A stretch of DNA of 64,000 nucleotides from Sphaerospermopsis sp. SIO1G1 (lineage in GTDB: Bacteria > Cyanobacteriota > Cyanobacteriia > Cyanobacteriales > Nostocaceae), in contig JAAHFX010000002.1 of assembly GCA_010672785.1 (NCBI GenBank), positions 994,411 to 1,058,410 on the forward strand, written 5' to 3'. A model generated the notes under the pieces. That model made no database searches. It had not been told where the DNA came from and was given only the letters and a program-made list of their open reading frames with translations. Position numbers and translations under genes: made by a program. Positions 45,702 to 53,873 of this stretch are shown here, in pieces (position 1 is the first letter of the stretch; every line of letters begins with the position of its first letter).

Positions 45702-46640
45702 CTAACCAGGAAAATTAACTACTGGAGGTGTAGCGGGTTTAACAGTTTCCCAACCAATGTGTATATCTTGGTTATGATTTTGGGTGTATTCAGTAATAGC
45801 TTGATTTTCCGCAGCAGTGGGAGTGCTACTAACGGCTTTTTCTAGCCATTCTTGATATTCTGCTGGAGATTCAACTACTACATTGGCTTGCATTGTGGCA
45901 AAGTATGTACCGCTATATTGAGAGTCTGTGAGGCGATATTCACCGGTACGGGTGGGAGTAAATTCAAAGTCTATGTTTTTGCCAGGAACGATGTCTTGTT
46001 TAACACGAAATGCAGGGATATAAAAACCGTGCAATACATCTTCTGATTTTAGGGCTAAACGGATGCGGCGATCGCTTGGTAAATGCAATTCTGTACTTGT
46101 AATTCCCTGTTCAGGATATTGGAAAACCCAAGCCCATTGTTTAGCAATAACGTTAATTTGCTCTAGTTCTGGAGGTTGTTTTTCGGTTTCTGCTGGTGTT
46201 TGTGTGTTGGTTTCTTCTGCGAAAGCAGCTTGAATGTGGATGGGGTTATTGAAGTGTAATAAATGGGATGGCCCTTGAATTGCCATTTGTTCATACACAT
46301 CATAACTGTAACCAGCAATCAATAATACCAACATAATGGGAATAGCTGTCCAAATCACTTCTAGAGTGATATTCCCTTCAATATGTGGGCCATCACTAAA
46401 GTCATATTCTCCAGCCCGATGGAAGAAAACTGAATACAAAATTGCACAGGTTACACCCAGAAAAATAAACGCTCCAATTGTGACTAAAAAGCTAAATAAA
46501 TCATCAATCAAATGTGATTCAGCGGCGGCTTGAGGTGGTAGCCAAGAATAAGCTTGTTGACCGATGAAATAACTAGCAATTGTGATGATAGTTCCTAATG
46601 TCACCAATAGGAAAATATTGAAAACTAATCTCATGTTCAT
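45702..46640 (-). CDS. ctaC: Oxidase subunit II lacking the CuA site (ARTO type)
   Basis: The protein of 312 residues has two N-terminal membrane helices (about 7-30 and 50-72) and a periplasmic cupredoxin domain. The CuA pattern CxExCGxxHxxM is present only as Asp239-Ser-Gln241-Tyr-Ser243-Gly-Thr-Tyr-Phe247-Ala-Thr-Met250. Both cysteines and the second histidine are missing; His204 and Met250 remain. Such a subunit cannot hold CuA, so the enzyme probably takes electrons from quinol or an unusual donor, as proposed for cyanobacterial ARTO. ctaD follows at 155 bp. Confidence 0.95.
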   Translation of the reverse strand: MNMRLVFNIFLLVTLGTIITIASYFIGQQAYSWLPPQAAAESHLIDDLFSFLVTIGAFIFLGVTCAILYSVFFHRAGEYDFSDGPHIEGNITLEVIWTAIPIMLVLLIAGYSYDVYEQMAIQGPSHLLHFNNPIHIQAAFAEETNTQTPAETEKQPPELEQINVIAKQWAWVFQYPEQGITSTELHLPSDRRIRLALKSEDVLHGFYIPAFRVKQDIVPGKNIDFEFTPTRTGEYRLTDSQYSGTYFATMQANVVVESPAEYQEWLEKAVSSTPTAAENQAITEYTQNHNQDIHIGWETVKPATPPVVNFPG

Positions 46641-46746
46641 AATTACTCATTGGTCATTAGTTATTAGTTATTGGTTATTAGTTATTAGTTATTGGTGAGA
46701 GGCTTTTATCACTTACCTATTCCTAATTACCTATTACCAATTACTA

Positions 46747-47352
46747 TTACTTCAATGCAGCGTTGATATCTTGTCCCATTCTTAACAATTTATCCGCTGT
46801 GTTATGGACACCAAATTCAGCTGCTAATTGCGCTCCTAATGTGCCATGTAAATATAACAATGCCATGATAAAAACTCCGGCAAAGATATAAATCCAGCGC
46901 ACTTGCATATCTGAATCTTTACAGGAAATGTAACGTTGCCATCCTCTCCAAAAAGTCATTCCTGTCATGAAAGCTAAGAGGAAAACACCACCGACACCAT
47001 GCCACATCATGGTTTCCATTGCTTGCAAACCCCAAGAGCTTGTTAAGTGAGCAGGAGGAGTTGCTAACAACATTTCATAAAAACCAGCTGCAACTGTGAA
47101 AAATGTGACGATGGTAGCAGCTACCATGTTGTACCAACCAACTTCAAATAGTTGCGCCCTTTCTACATTTAAACCCAAGGAGTTAAACAACCATTTTTCA
47201 ATGGGAAAAAGTACAGCAACTAAATCAAAAACAATCCCAATTATGAATAGTCCTAATGTTAAGTGAACTAAGTTAGGATGAATCGGAATTCCATAGGGTA
47301 GTCCGTTTGCTCCCATGTGGGCGCTGACTTGATCAATTAATTCTGAATTCAT
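46747..47352 (-). CDS. DUF2231 membrane protein, second of pair
   Basis: The 201-residue protein has four to five membrane segments. It starts at an ATG that overlaps the stop codon of the previous gene (ATGA, 47349-47352), so translation is coupled; a longer frame back to 47412 is not needed. 'GIPIHPNLVHLTLGLFIIGI' is the DUF2231 signature, with conserved His. The C terminus ends in a soluble 'LLRMGQDINAALK'. It lies 106 bp upstream of ctaC and probably belongs to the oxidase operon; its role is unknown. Confidence 0.85.
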   Translation of the reverse strand: MNSELIDQVSAHMGANGLPYGIPIHPNLVHLTLGLFIIGIVFDLVAVLFPIEKWLFNSLGLNVERAQLFEVGWYNMVAATIVTFFTVAAGFYEMLLATPPAHLTSSWGLQAMETMMWHGVGGVFLLAFMTGMTFWRGWQRYISCKDSDMQVRWIYIFAGVFIMALLYLHGTLGAQLAAEFGVHNTADKLLRMGQDINAALK

Positions 47353-47849
47353 GGTAATATTCCATCCTTTACGGCTTCCACAACTGGTACTGTGTGTATT
47401 CCATAAACCCACACTAATTCATCACCAAGATAGACTTGAAAACCAACAATTATGGTGATAATTAAAGCAACTGCTAAGTAATGAATTGGTAATCTTTGGG
47501 GATCACGACTGCGGAGTACATATCGCCAAGCTGTGATAGCTGCAAAGATTCCTGATAATGACCAACCGATTAAAGTATGGTAATTTAAGACTGACTTAAC
47601 TAAGTTGTAAGGTTTGGCTAAACCTGCTTCAAATTGACCAAAAATAATGGCCACAAAAATTGAAACTGTCGCTACAAATAGATTCCAAAAACTGACTTCA
47701 TAGAAGCGATGCTTGCCAGTTAAAAAACCAATCAAGTCACATAAGAATGCAAATAATATCATTGCAATTACAAAGTGAACAATGATTGGATGTAGTGGAT
47801 CTGGATACGGTAAGTTATGATCGTTTAACTGGGTTAAAGATTCTAGCAT
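47349..47849 (-). CDS. DUF2231 membrane protein, first of pair
   Basis: The protein of 166 residues has four membrane segments and the DUF2231 start 'LPYPDPLHPIIVHFVIAM'. Conserved histidines in 'HP.IVH' and 'NYHTLIGW' could bind heme or metal (inference). A GAGGAGAAC Shine-Dalgarno lies just upstream. It is the first gene of a likely five-gene operon ending in ctaE. Having two DUF2231 genes in front of a CuA-less oxidase suggests they serve its assembly or electron supply. Confidence 0.85.
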   Translation of the reverse strand: MLESLTQLNDHNLPYPDPLHPIIVHFVIAMILFAFLCDLIGFLTGKHRFYEVSFWNLFVATVSIFVAIIFGQFEAGLAKPYNLVKSVLNYHTLIGWSLSGIFAAITAWRYVLRSRDPQRLPIHYLAVALIITIIVGFQVYLGDELVWVYGIHTVPVVEAVKDGILP

Positions 47850-48548
47850 TCAGTTCTCCTCAATTTATTTACTACTCCTCTAGCAAGCTTGAATAATTAC
47901 TCAAAATTCCTCCAAATCTATTTGGGATTTTAAATTTTATATTTTGGATTAATTATTTTTATAAAACTGTTAAATTAATCGCAAAAATTATCCCAAGCTG
48001 CTATATCTCTACCATCAAATCTCATGCCCAATATAGCTTTCCAGGATATCTATGTTAGTATGATTTTTTTTGATAGATAGTTTTTAGCTAATGATTTGAG
48101 GTCTATTTATATACCTATCAAAATAGTTGGCAACAGTAGTGATGATGTAGCTGATTTTCACGACTATTGAGATCCTATTTCAATTGTGATTTACTCAACC
48201 TATTACCGAGGTCTTGTAAATTTTTATGAATTGTCAGAAAACTAAAAGATTAACTTTTAGAATGAGTAGATAACTAATCAGAAAATAGATAATTTCTTGG
48301 TTTTTAGCAGTCAGTAATAAGTAATAACCACCGATTTAGAACAAGGTTGATTATTTACATCTATATTTCTGTAATCAGCCTAGAAATTATCTCACTTTCT
48401 TTACTTTCTGGAAACATTATGAAATAAAAAGAAAAGATTGTGATGTCTAGTAGTGTACATTTACAAATTATTTCTTTGTTTTTAAAATTACAGAAAATTT
48501 CAATATTATATGTTATAGAAATGATAGGATAGTGATTTAATTAAAACA
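47850..48548. other. 699-bp spacer upstream of the oxidase operon
   Basis: AT-rich, no gene seen. It should hold the promoter for the DUF2231-cta operon. I searched by eye for an NtcA site (GTA-N8-TAC) and for a TCCGGA heterocyst element and found neither. Confidence 0.5.
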
Positions 48549-49496
48549 TTACCCAATTTGGAATATAGCTAAAAATGTACATTCCCAAACTAGACGTGGT
48601 TGAGCATAAGATAATAAATTCTTGCGAGTTTTCTCTAATTCTTTAATAATAGAAGGCCGATGTAATTGTTGCCAGTAATATTGTTGTAAATAATCAATTA
48701 ACCATAATTGTGATTCTGTATCCAATTCCTTATTAATTTTCTTAGCTAGTTCTAAAGCATGGCGATAGGAAGTAGGTTTTTTTTGCACATCTGTCAATAA
48801 TTGACTATCAATATTTTGTAATTGTTGATATGCTAAAATTGCACTTCCTGGACTTCCCGCAGCTAAATTAAGAATTTCTGGATGTTGTAAAATTTCTGCA
48901 TTACCAACTTTAGTCAAAACTTCAGTAATAGCAGCATGATCTAAACGATAAAAAGGGATTTTTTGACAGCGAGAAACCAAAGTTGGTAAAATCGCATCTG
49001 GAGAAGGAGCAATGAGAATTAAAGTTGCTTGTCCAGGTTCTTCCAAAGTTTTTAATAAAGCATTTGCAGCAGATTCAGCCATAGTTTCAGCCTGTTCTAA
49101 AACTACCACATTTCTGGGAGCTTCCAAGGGGGGACGGGATAAAAATTGGCTAATTTCTCTGATTTGTTCCAAGCGAATTATTGGTGGTGCTTTGCGTTTC
49201 ACACCCTTTTCTGCTGCTTCCGCTGTTGTTAACCTTTGTCCTTGATATTGATAAGTTGGTTCAACCCAAAAGACAGCAGGGTGGTTTCCTTGACGAATAC
49301 GATTTTTTAAAATAGATAATTGTTCAGACTTCACATAAGTTGAAAACAACAACTCAATAAAACATTTAGCAGCTAAACTCCTCCCCACACCATCAGTACC
49401 GACAAATAAATAAGCAGGTGCAACCCTGTTTTTAGTGACAGAAGATGTTAGTAAATCAATAGCTTGTTGTTGTCCAATTAATTCTTTAAAAATCAT
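48549..49496 (-). CDS. holB: DNA polymerase III delta-prime subunit
   Basis: Clamp-loader subunit of 315 residues. The AAA+ core has a degenerate P-loop 'FVGTDGVGRSLAA' (Arg in place of Lys), as often in delta-prime. 'VVVLEQAETMAESAANALLK' and 'LEEPGQATLILIAPSPDAIL' follow, then 'SRCQKIPFYRL' (SRC motif). It does not hydrolyse ATP itself but provides the stator. It lies downstream of tmk, separated by an inserted small gene. Confidence 0.93.
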   Translation of the reverse strand: MIFKELIGQQQAIDLLTSSVTKNRVAPAYLFVGTDGVGRSLAAKCFIELLFSTYVKSEQLSILKNRIRQGNHPAVFWVEPTYQYQGQRLTTAEAAEKGVKRKAPPIIRLEQIREISQFLSRPPLEAPRNVVVLEQAETMAESAANALLKTLEEPGQATLILIAPSPDAILPTLVSRCQKIPFYRLDHAAITEVLTKVGNAEILQHPEILNLAAGSPGSAILAYQQLQNIDSQLLTDVQKKPTSYRHALELAKKINKELDTESQLWLIDYLQQYYWQQLHRPSIIKELEKTRKNLLSYAQPRLVWECTFLAIFQIG

Positions 49497-49498
49497 TT

Positions 49499-49558
49499 TT
49501 AATTCGTAATTCGTAATTCGTAATTCGTAATTCGTAATTCGTAATTCGTAATTCGTAG
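49499..49558. repeat. GTAATTC heptad array
   Basis: Eight tandem AATTCGT units fill the gap between holB and the four-helix-bundle gene. The complementary 'taattacgaattacgaacta' borders the other side of that gene (49972-49991). Confidence 0.9.
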
Positions 49559-49915
49559 TTATTTATCCTTTAGTTTTTTGGTAGAAGCGACTAAAATTTT
49601 ACCAATAGCATTAGCTTCTTGAAGAAGAGGAGTAAATTTTGGTTTATTGACCAACTCTGATTCTATCAGTATTTCTAACCAATATTGAGTTTCTCTAGCT
49701 TCTTTAAGAGCTATTTCTAATTTATGAATAAAGTCTTTATTAGATTGAGCAGACTGAGCTTCTCTAACATTTGCACCAATAGATGTACCAGAGCGAAGTA
49801 ATTGTTTAGATAATGTACGATGAATTGCTGTTTCTTTATCTAAACTACAACAAGCTTTTATTATCCTAATTGCAAATTTTTTTGTTCTCTCAGTAATTGT
49901 TTCGTAAGTATTCAT
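49559..49915 (-). CDS. Four-helix-bundle protein (S23/IVP type)
   Basis: The 118-residue, all-helical protein belongs to the family of proteins encoded in 23S rRNA intervening sequences. 'LRSGTSIGANVREAQSAQS' and 'EARETQYWLEILIES' are diagnostic. The family forms pentameric bundles; function is unknown. Here it stands between tmk and holB, which are normally adjacent, with GTAATTC-type repeats on both sides. It therefore looks like a cargo insertion. Confidence 0.88.
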   Translation of the reverse strand: MNTYETITERTKKFAIRIIKACCSLDKETAIHRTLSKQLLRSGTSIGANVREAQSAQSNKDFIHKLEIALKEARETQYWLEILIESELVNKPKFTPLLQEANAIGKILVASTKKLKDK

Positions 49916-49971
49916 GATTATGAAACACCCTTTTACTTGTAAATGACTATTTGATCAACTATCAAATCTTT

Positions 49972-50027
49972 AATTACGAATTACGAACTACGTAAGCGAA
50001 GCTCTCCCGAAGGGAGCATTACGAATT
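49972..50027. repeat. Repeat with CTCCCGAAGGGAG hairpin overlapping the tmk 3' end
   Basis: AATTACG heptads lead into 'cgtaagcgaagctctcccga' and 'agggagcattacgaatt', which has a perfect CTCCC-gaa-GGGAG hairpin. It provides the last eleven codons and the stop of tmk. A related 'ccttcgggaagctccgctaa' string is at 8059. Confidence 0.75.
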
Positions 50028-50632
50028 AAAATTTCTTGAATCTTCTTGTGTACTAATTCCTGACTTAAACTCCCATCAACCCGAACAATTCTATCTGGAT
50101 AATTCACCGCTAATTCTGTATATCCTTGCTGTACACGATGATGAAAATCAATCTTTTCTGCTTCAATTCTATCTAACTTACTTTGACCCTTTTTCCGTGC
50201 AAGTCCTACCTCTACATCCACATCTAACCAAATAGTTAAATCACTTTCTAAACCACCAGTAGCAATATCATTTAATTGTTTAATTAAACTCATATCTAAA
50301 CCTCTACCATAACCTTGATAAGCAATAGTAGAATCAGTGTAGCGATCGCATAAAATATATTTACCCTCTGCTAAACTTGGCTTTATCTCCTGTTCAATAT
50401 GTTGCGCTCTGTCAGCAGCATATAATAACAACTCTGTAATCTCACTAACAGGTTTATCCTCGGACTTTTCTAATAATAACCTTCTTAAATCCTTGCCTAA
50501 CTCCGTTCCCCCCGGTTCACGAGTCAACACCACCGATACACCACGACTGTTCAACCATTGACTACATAGTTGCATTTGGGTGGTCTTCCCGCAACCTTCT
50601 ACACCCTCAAATACAATTAGATTACCCTTCAT
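49988..50632 (-). CDS. tmk: Thymidylate kinase
   Basis: It phosphorylates dTMP to dTDP. The P-loop is 'FEGVEGCGKTTQ' (residues about 8-19), with the 'LTREPGGTELG' DR/REPG motif, 'CDRYTDSTIAYQGYGRG' and a lid region. The body ends at 'QEILIRN'; the remaining 'APFGRASLT' is encoded by a dispersed hairpin repeat and is not part of the family. The enzyme should still work, as the tail is outside the fold. Confidence 0.95.
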   Translation of the reverse strand: MKGNLIVFEGVEGCGKTTQMQLCSQWLNSRGVSVVLTREPGGTELGKDLRRLLLEKSEDKPVSEITELLLYAADRAQHIEQEIKPSLAEGKYILCDRYTDSTIAYQGYGRGLDMSLIKQLNDIATGGLESDLTIWLDVDVEVGLARKKGQSKLDRIEAEKIDFHHRVQQGYTELAVNYPDRIVRVDGSLSQELVHKKIQEILIRNAPFGRASLT

Positions 50633-50750
50633 CTGAGTTAAGTTTCCTCAAAAATATTTTGACCTGAAACCGCAAATCGGTTCATAATGACACTTGTTAT
50701 TTATCACATTTTTCCTATATATTCTCCGTAGTTATAAAATTAACCCTATT

Positions 50751-51815
50751 ATGATTGATAAAGACTACTTGCTATTACGTAATCTTTGGTACTACGCTCT
50801 ACCTAGTCAACTCCTAAAACCCGGTAAAATGGTATCAAAAACGATTCTGGGTGAACCTATATTATTGATAAGAAATAAACAGGGTCAAGTTTCCGCTATT
50901 TATGATATTTGTCCCCATCGAGCAGTACCTTTAAGTTGTGGTAGATTTGATGGTCAAGAGGTAGAATGCTGTTATCATGGGTGGCGATTTAATCCTCAAG
51001 GAAACTGTGTAGAAATACCTTCATTATTACCAGAACAAAATACAGATTTAAGTCGTTACAATGTTAAATCGTATCCTATTTATGAAGTTCAAGGTAATAT
51101 TTGGATTTACATGAGTGATAGTGATAATTATGATTTAGAAGAGATTAAAAAACAAGTTCCTATTATTAAAAGTTTTGCTACAAAAAAACCTGATTTAGTA
51201 GAATTAATGCCCTTTCCCTGCTTTATAGATCATGCAGTTACAGGATTAATGGACCCAGCACATTCTCCTTATGTACATAGGGTTTGGTGGTGGAGAGGTG
51301 GAGACTTACATGAAGAAGTCAAACAATTTGATCCTTCATATTTAGGATTCACAGTTAGGAAACATCAAATATCAGCAAATGATGAAAATATGAGCCGCCT
51401 ATATTGGTTAGTTGGTGGAGGTATTCCAGAAGTAGAAATATCTTTTTGTTTACCAGGAGTGAGAATAGAAGAAATTGAATTTGGTAAACATCGAGTTTCC
51501 AACCTGACAGCAGTTACACCAATTTCTGAAAACCTCACAGAAGTGAATTTTATTCTCTATGGAATGCCGAATTGGATTAAAATATTTAAACCTTTAATTC
51601 ATATCCTCGCTAGACAATTTTTAGGACAAGATCGAGCAGTAGTAGCAAAACAACAAATAGGATTACAATATAATCCGATTTTACGACTAATTAAAGATTC
51701 AGATATGCAAGCTCAATGGTATTATCAACTTAAAAAAGAATTTGCCAAAGCAGCAGCAGAAAAAAGAGAATTTATCAACCCTGTTAAAAGTGTACTTTTA
51801 AAATGGCGGGCGTAA
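50751..51815 (+). CDS. Rieske-type oxygenase, PaO/Tic55-like
   Basis: The 354-residue protein starts at ATG 50751 ('MIDKDYLLLRNLWYYA'); a TTG at 50694 is in frame but unlikely. The Rieske cluster ligands are Cys54-Pro-His56 and Cys73-x2-His76 ('CCYHGWRF'). The mononuclear iron site is Asp168-x2-His171-x4-His176 in 'MDPAHSPYVH'. The C-terminal region matches the pheophorbide a oxygenase-like group. Substrate (a tetrapyrrole or lipid) is not determined. No ferredoxin reductase gene is adjacent. Confidence 0.9.
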   Translation: MIDKDYLLLRNLWYYALPSQLLKPGKMVSKTILGEPILLIRNKQGQVSAIYDICPHRAVPLSCGRFDGQEVECCYHGWRFNPQGNCVEIPSLLPEQNTDLSRYNVKSYPIYEVQGNIWIYMSDSDNYDLEEIKKQVPIIKSFATKKPDLVELMPFPCFIDHAVTGLMDPAHSPYVHRVWWWRGGDLHEEVKQFDPSYLGFTVRKHQISANDENMSRLYWLVGGGIPEVEISFCLPGVRIEEIEFGKHRVSNLTAVTPISENLTEVNFILYGMPNWIKIFKPLIHILARQFLGQDRAVVAKQQIGLQYNPILRLIKDSDMQAQWYYQLKKEFAKAAAEKREFINPVKSVLLKWRA

Positions 51816-51820
51816 ATTAG

Positions 51821-51856
51821 GTGACAGGTGACAGGTGACAGGTGACAGGTGACAGA
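51821..51856. repeat. Heptad repeat AGGTGAC
   Basis: Five tandem units, as at 31188, start six bases after the Rieske gene stop codon. Confidence 0.85.
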
Positions 51857-51874
51857 TTGAAAAATTACACCCAT

Positions 51875-51935
51875 ATCCCCGACTTCTTTTTTAACTCCTG
51901 TAAAAATTGATAAGTTAATATTAGAAGTCGGGGAT
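51875..51935. mobile_element. Hairpin element, third copy (shorter)
   Basis: Its arms ATCCCCGACTTCT and AGAAGTCGGGGAT are two bases shorter than those of the 22751 and 38178 copies. It ends seven bases from the stop of the small minus-strand gene at 51943 and may terminate it. Confidence 0.8.
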
Positions 51936-51942
51936 TTTATCA

Positions 51943-52053
51943 CTATCTTTTGGTAGTAAAAACAGTAGTAAACATCATCACCATTCCACCAATCAAAATA
52001 GTAATACCTAAAATTCCTGTAATTAAATCTAAAGTACCAGTATCCATTGCCAT
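51943..52053 (-). CDS. Tiny single-span membrane protein (36 aa)
   Basis: The frame codes for 36 residues with one hydrophobic helix ('LITGILGITILIGGMVMMF') and a short basic end 'TTKR'. A clear GGAG lies ten bases before the ATG. It is not recognised as a known small photosystem, cytochrome b6f or NDH subunit, though size and shape are like these. It is alone on this strand and ends beside a hairpin element. Confidence 0.5.
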   Translation of the reverse strand: MAMDTGTLDLITGILGITILIGGMVMMFTTVFTTKR

Positions 52054-52195
52054 TTTTGCCAAACTCCAAAATTTACCAATCTTTTTAGAGTAAAACAATA
52101 CTTGCATAAATGCAATTTTACCTTTCTTGGTTCACTTTCCAAAATATCCAAACTACTGCGAGCAATTTTATCACAGTTTTATTTTCTTGCAATTA

Positions 52196-53371
52196 ATGTC
52201 TAAACTGAAAGTATCCATAAAATACCAAAAATCTATGTCTCGCTGGTTTAATATTGCAGGCCCATGTAAACCTGAAAACAATTATATCATTTCAGCAACA
52301 AGTCGTTTACCCGACTTATCATTACTGATTGAACAAGAAAGTTATTTTGTCATTCACGCACCGCGACAAACAGGGAAAACCACCGCCATGTTATCCCTAG
52401 CAAAGCAACTGACTGACACAGGAAATTATGCAGCAGTGATGGTATCAGTGGAAGTGGGAAGTGCATTTAACCATGACCCCAGTGCAGCAGAATTAGCAAT
52501 TTTGGGATCTTGGTATGATACAATTGAAGATAGCTTAACTGAAGAATTACAACCACCTGTAAAAAAATGGCGACAGGAAGAACCAGGACAAAGAATTAAG
52601 GCTTTTTTAAGAAGTTGGTCAAAAGCTATAAATCGTCCTTTAATATTATTAATAGATGAAATTGATTCTTTACAAGATGATACTTTAATTTCAATTTTAC
52701 GCCAATTACGAGATGGTTTTCCTAAGCGTCCTGAAAATTTCCCTTCATCAGTAGGATTAATTGGTTTACGAGATGTACGAGATTATAAAGTTGCATCTGG
52801 TGGAAGTCAAAGATTAAATACCTCCAGTCCTTTTAATATTAAAGTTGCTTCTATGACTATGAGAAATTTTAATATTGAAGAAGTAGGAGAATTATATCAA
52901 CAACATACAGCAGCAACCGGACAAATATTCACACCAGAAGCTATAGAAACAGCTTTTGATTTAACCCAAGGACAACCTTGGTTAGTGAATGCTTTAGCTA
53001 AAGAAGTTGTGGAAAAAATGGTTAAAGATAGAAAGATTGATATTACTAAAGAACATATTTTAACAGCTAAGGAAATATTAATTACCCGGCAAGATACACA
53101 CCTCGATAGTTTAGCTGAAAAACTCAGAGAACCAAGAGTTAAAAATATTATTCAACCAATTTTAGCAGGACAAATATTACCCGATACTCCAGCAGATGAC
53201 AGACAATATTTAATTGATTTGGGATTATTAAGACGTGATCCGCAGGGAGGATTAGTTATTTCTAATCCAATTTATCGTGAGGTTATTCCCCGTGTTTTAG
53301 TACAAGGAACTCAGGATACTTTACCCCTAATTAGTCCTAGTTGGTTAACAGCAGCAGGAAAATCAACGTAA
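52196..53371 (+). CDS. AAA-like domain ATPase, probably C-terminally shortened
   Basis: The protein of 391 residues has Walker A 'APRQTGKTTAM' near residue 55 and Walker B 'PLILLIDEIDSLQDD' near 155, then helical 'LTQGQPWLVNALAKEVVEKM' and winged-helix-like parts. This is the AAA_35-type ATPase. From memory, close relatives continue after 'PSWLTAAGK' for over 100 residues with a nuclease-like (PD-(D/E)xK) domain; here the frame stops three codons later. An alternative start is ATG 52235 ('MSRWFNIAGPCKPE'). Confidence 0.78.
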   Translation: MSKLKVSIKYQKSMSRWFNIAGPCKPENNYIISATSRLPDLSLLIEQESYFVIHAPRQTGKTTAMLSLAKQLTDTGNYAAVMVSVEVGSAFNHDPSAAELAILGSWYDTIEDSLTEELQPPVKKWRQEEPGQRIKAFLRSWSKAINRPLILLIDEIDSLQDDTLISILRQLRDGFPKRPENFPSSVGLIGLRDVRDYKVASGGSQRLNTSSPFNIKVASMTMRNFNIEEVGELYQQHTAATGQIFTPEAIETAFDLTQGQPWLVNALAKEVVEKMVKDRKIDITKEHILTAKEILITRQDTHLDSLAEKLREPRVKNIIQPILAGQILPDTPADDRQYLIDLGLLRRDPQGGLVISNPIYREVIPRVLVQGTQDTLPLISPSWLTAAGKST

Positions 53372-53481
53372 AATTACTGTGGTTCGGGCATGATATCATC
53401 CGAAATTCCCTGTTTGTCTTGCTGACAACTAATTTACAGCAGATTTCGTTCTCATGAGGTACAAATCATAATCATGAAATT

Positions 53482-53618
53482 CTTGTGGGGTGGGCATCTT
53501 GCCCGCCTAAAGTGTACCTCATTACACCGGAAAGTGCTGTATATCATGGATGGGGCAACCACGGGGGGTTTGCCCCTACGTGAGGAAAACAAATCATGAC
53601 GATGCTAACGGATTTGAT
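53482..53618. repeat. Composite of two dispersed repeats
   Basis: 53482-53542 matches 14213-14274 ('cttgtggggtgggcatcttg'...). 53551-53618 is the inverted copy of the 1629-1693 repeat ('ccacggggggtttgccccta', 'gatgctaacggattt'). They are eight bases apart. The rest of the 53372-53873 spacer shows no supported gene. Confidence 0.75.
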
Positions 53619-53732
53619 ATTACTTGTCGCCCACTGAAGTCGAGATTACTGATTTTAGAGGTCATTTGAGTAACTTGGCAATTGTTTAAAGTTAGTTGGA
53701 AATAGTGATTTTGAAATAGTGAGACAAGGAAT

Positions 53733-53807
53733 TTAGCCAGGGTATTTAGCCTGGTAATAAATTCCCTGTTTCATAGCTAAAGTCGGTTTGAACCGACTAT
53801 TTTTTTG
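53733..53807. repeat. Interspersed repeat with CAGGGAATT core, inverted copy
   Basis: It matches 25683-25743 in inverted orientation. It ends with 'gtcggtttgaaccgac' (a perfect hairpin) and seven T residues, so it could terminate transcription on the plus strand. Confidence 0.65.
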
Positions 53808-53873
53808 TGTTGAATTAACGAATTTCATCCCTATCTTTCTCGATTTAAAATAGGGATAAATTTTTAATTTTAA

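Noticed and set aside
51725..52069. 114-codon minus-strand frame
   Set aside because: It runs through the hairpin element, the heptad repeat and the antisense of the Rieske gene; the 36-codon frame at 51943-52053 in another frame has the better ribosome site.
53620..53735. Minus-strand frame with protein-like composition beside the repeat
   Set aside because: Start absent, family not recognised, and its end lies in a dispersed repeat; too weak to list as a remnant.
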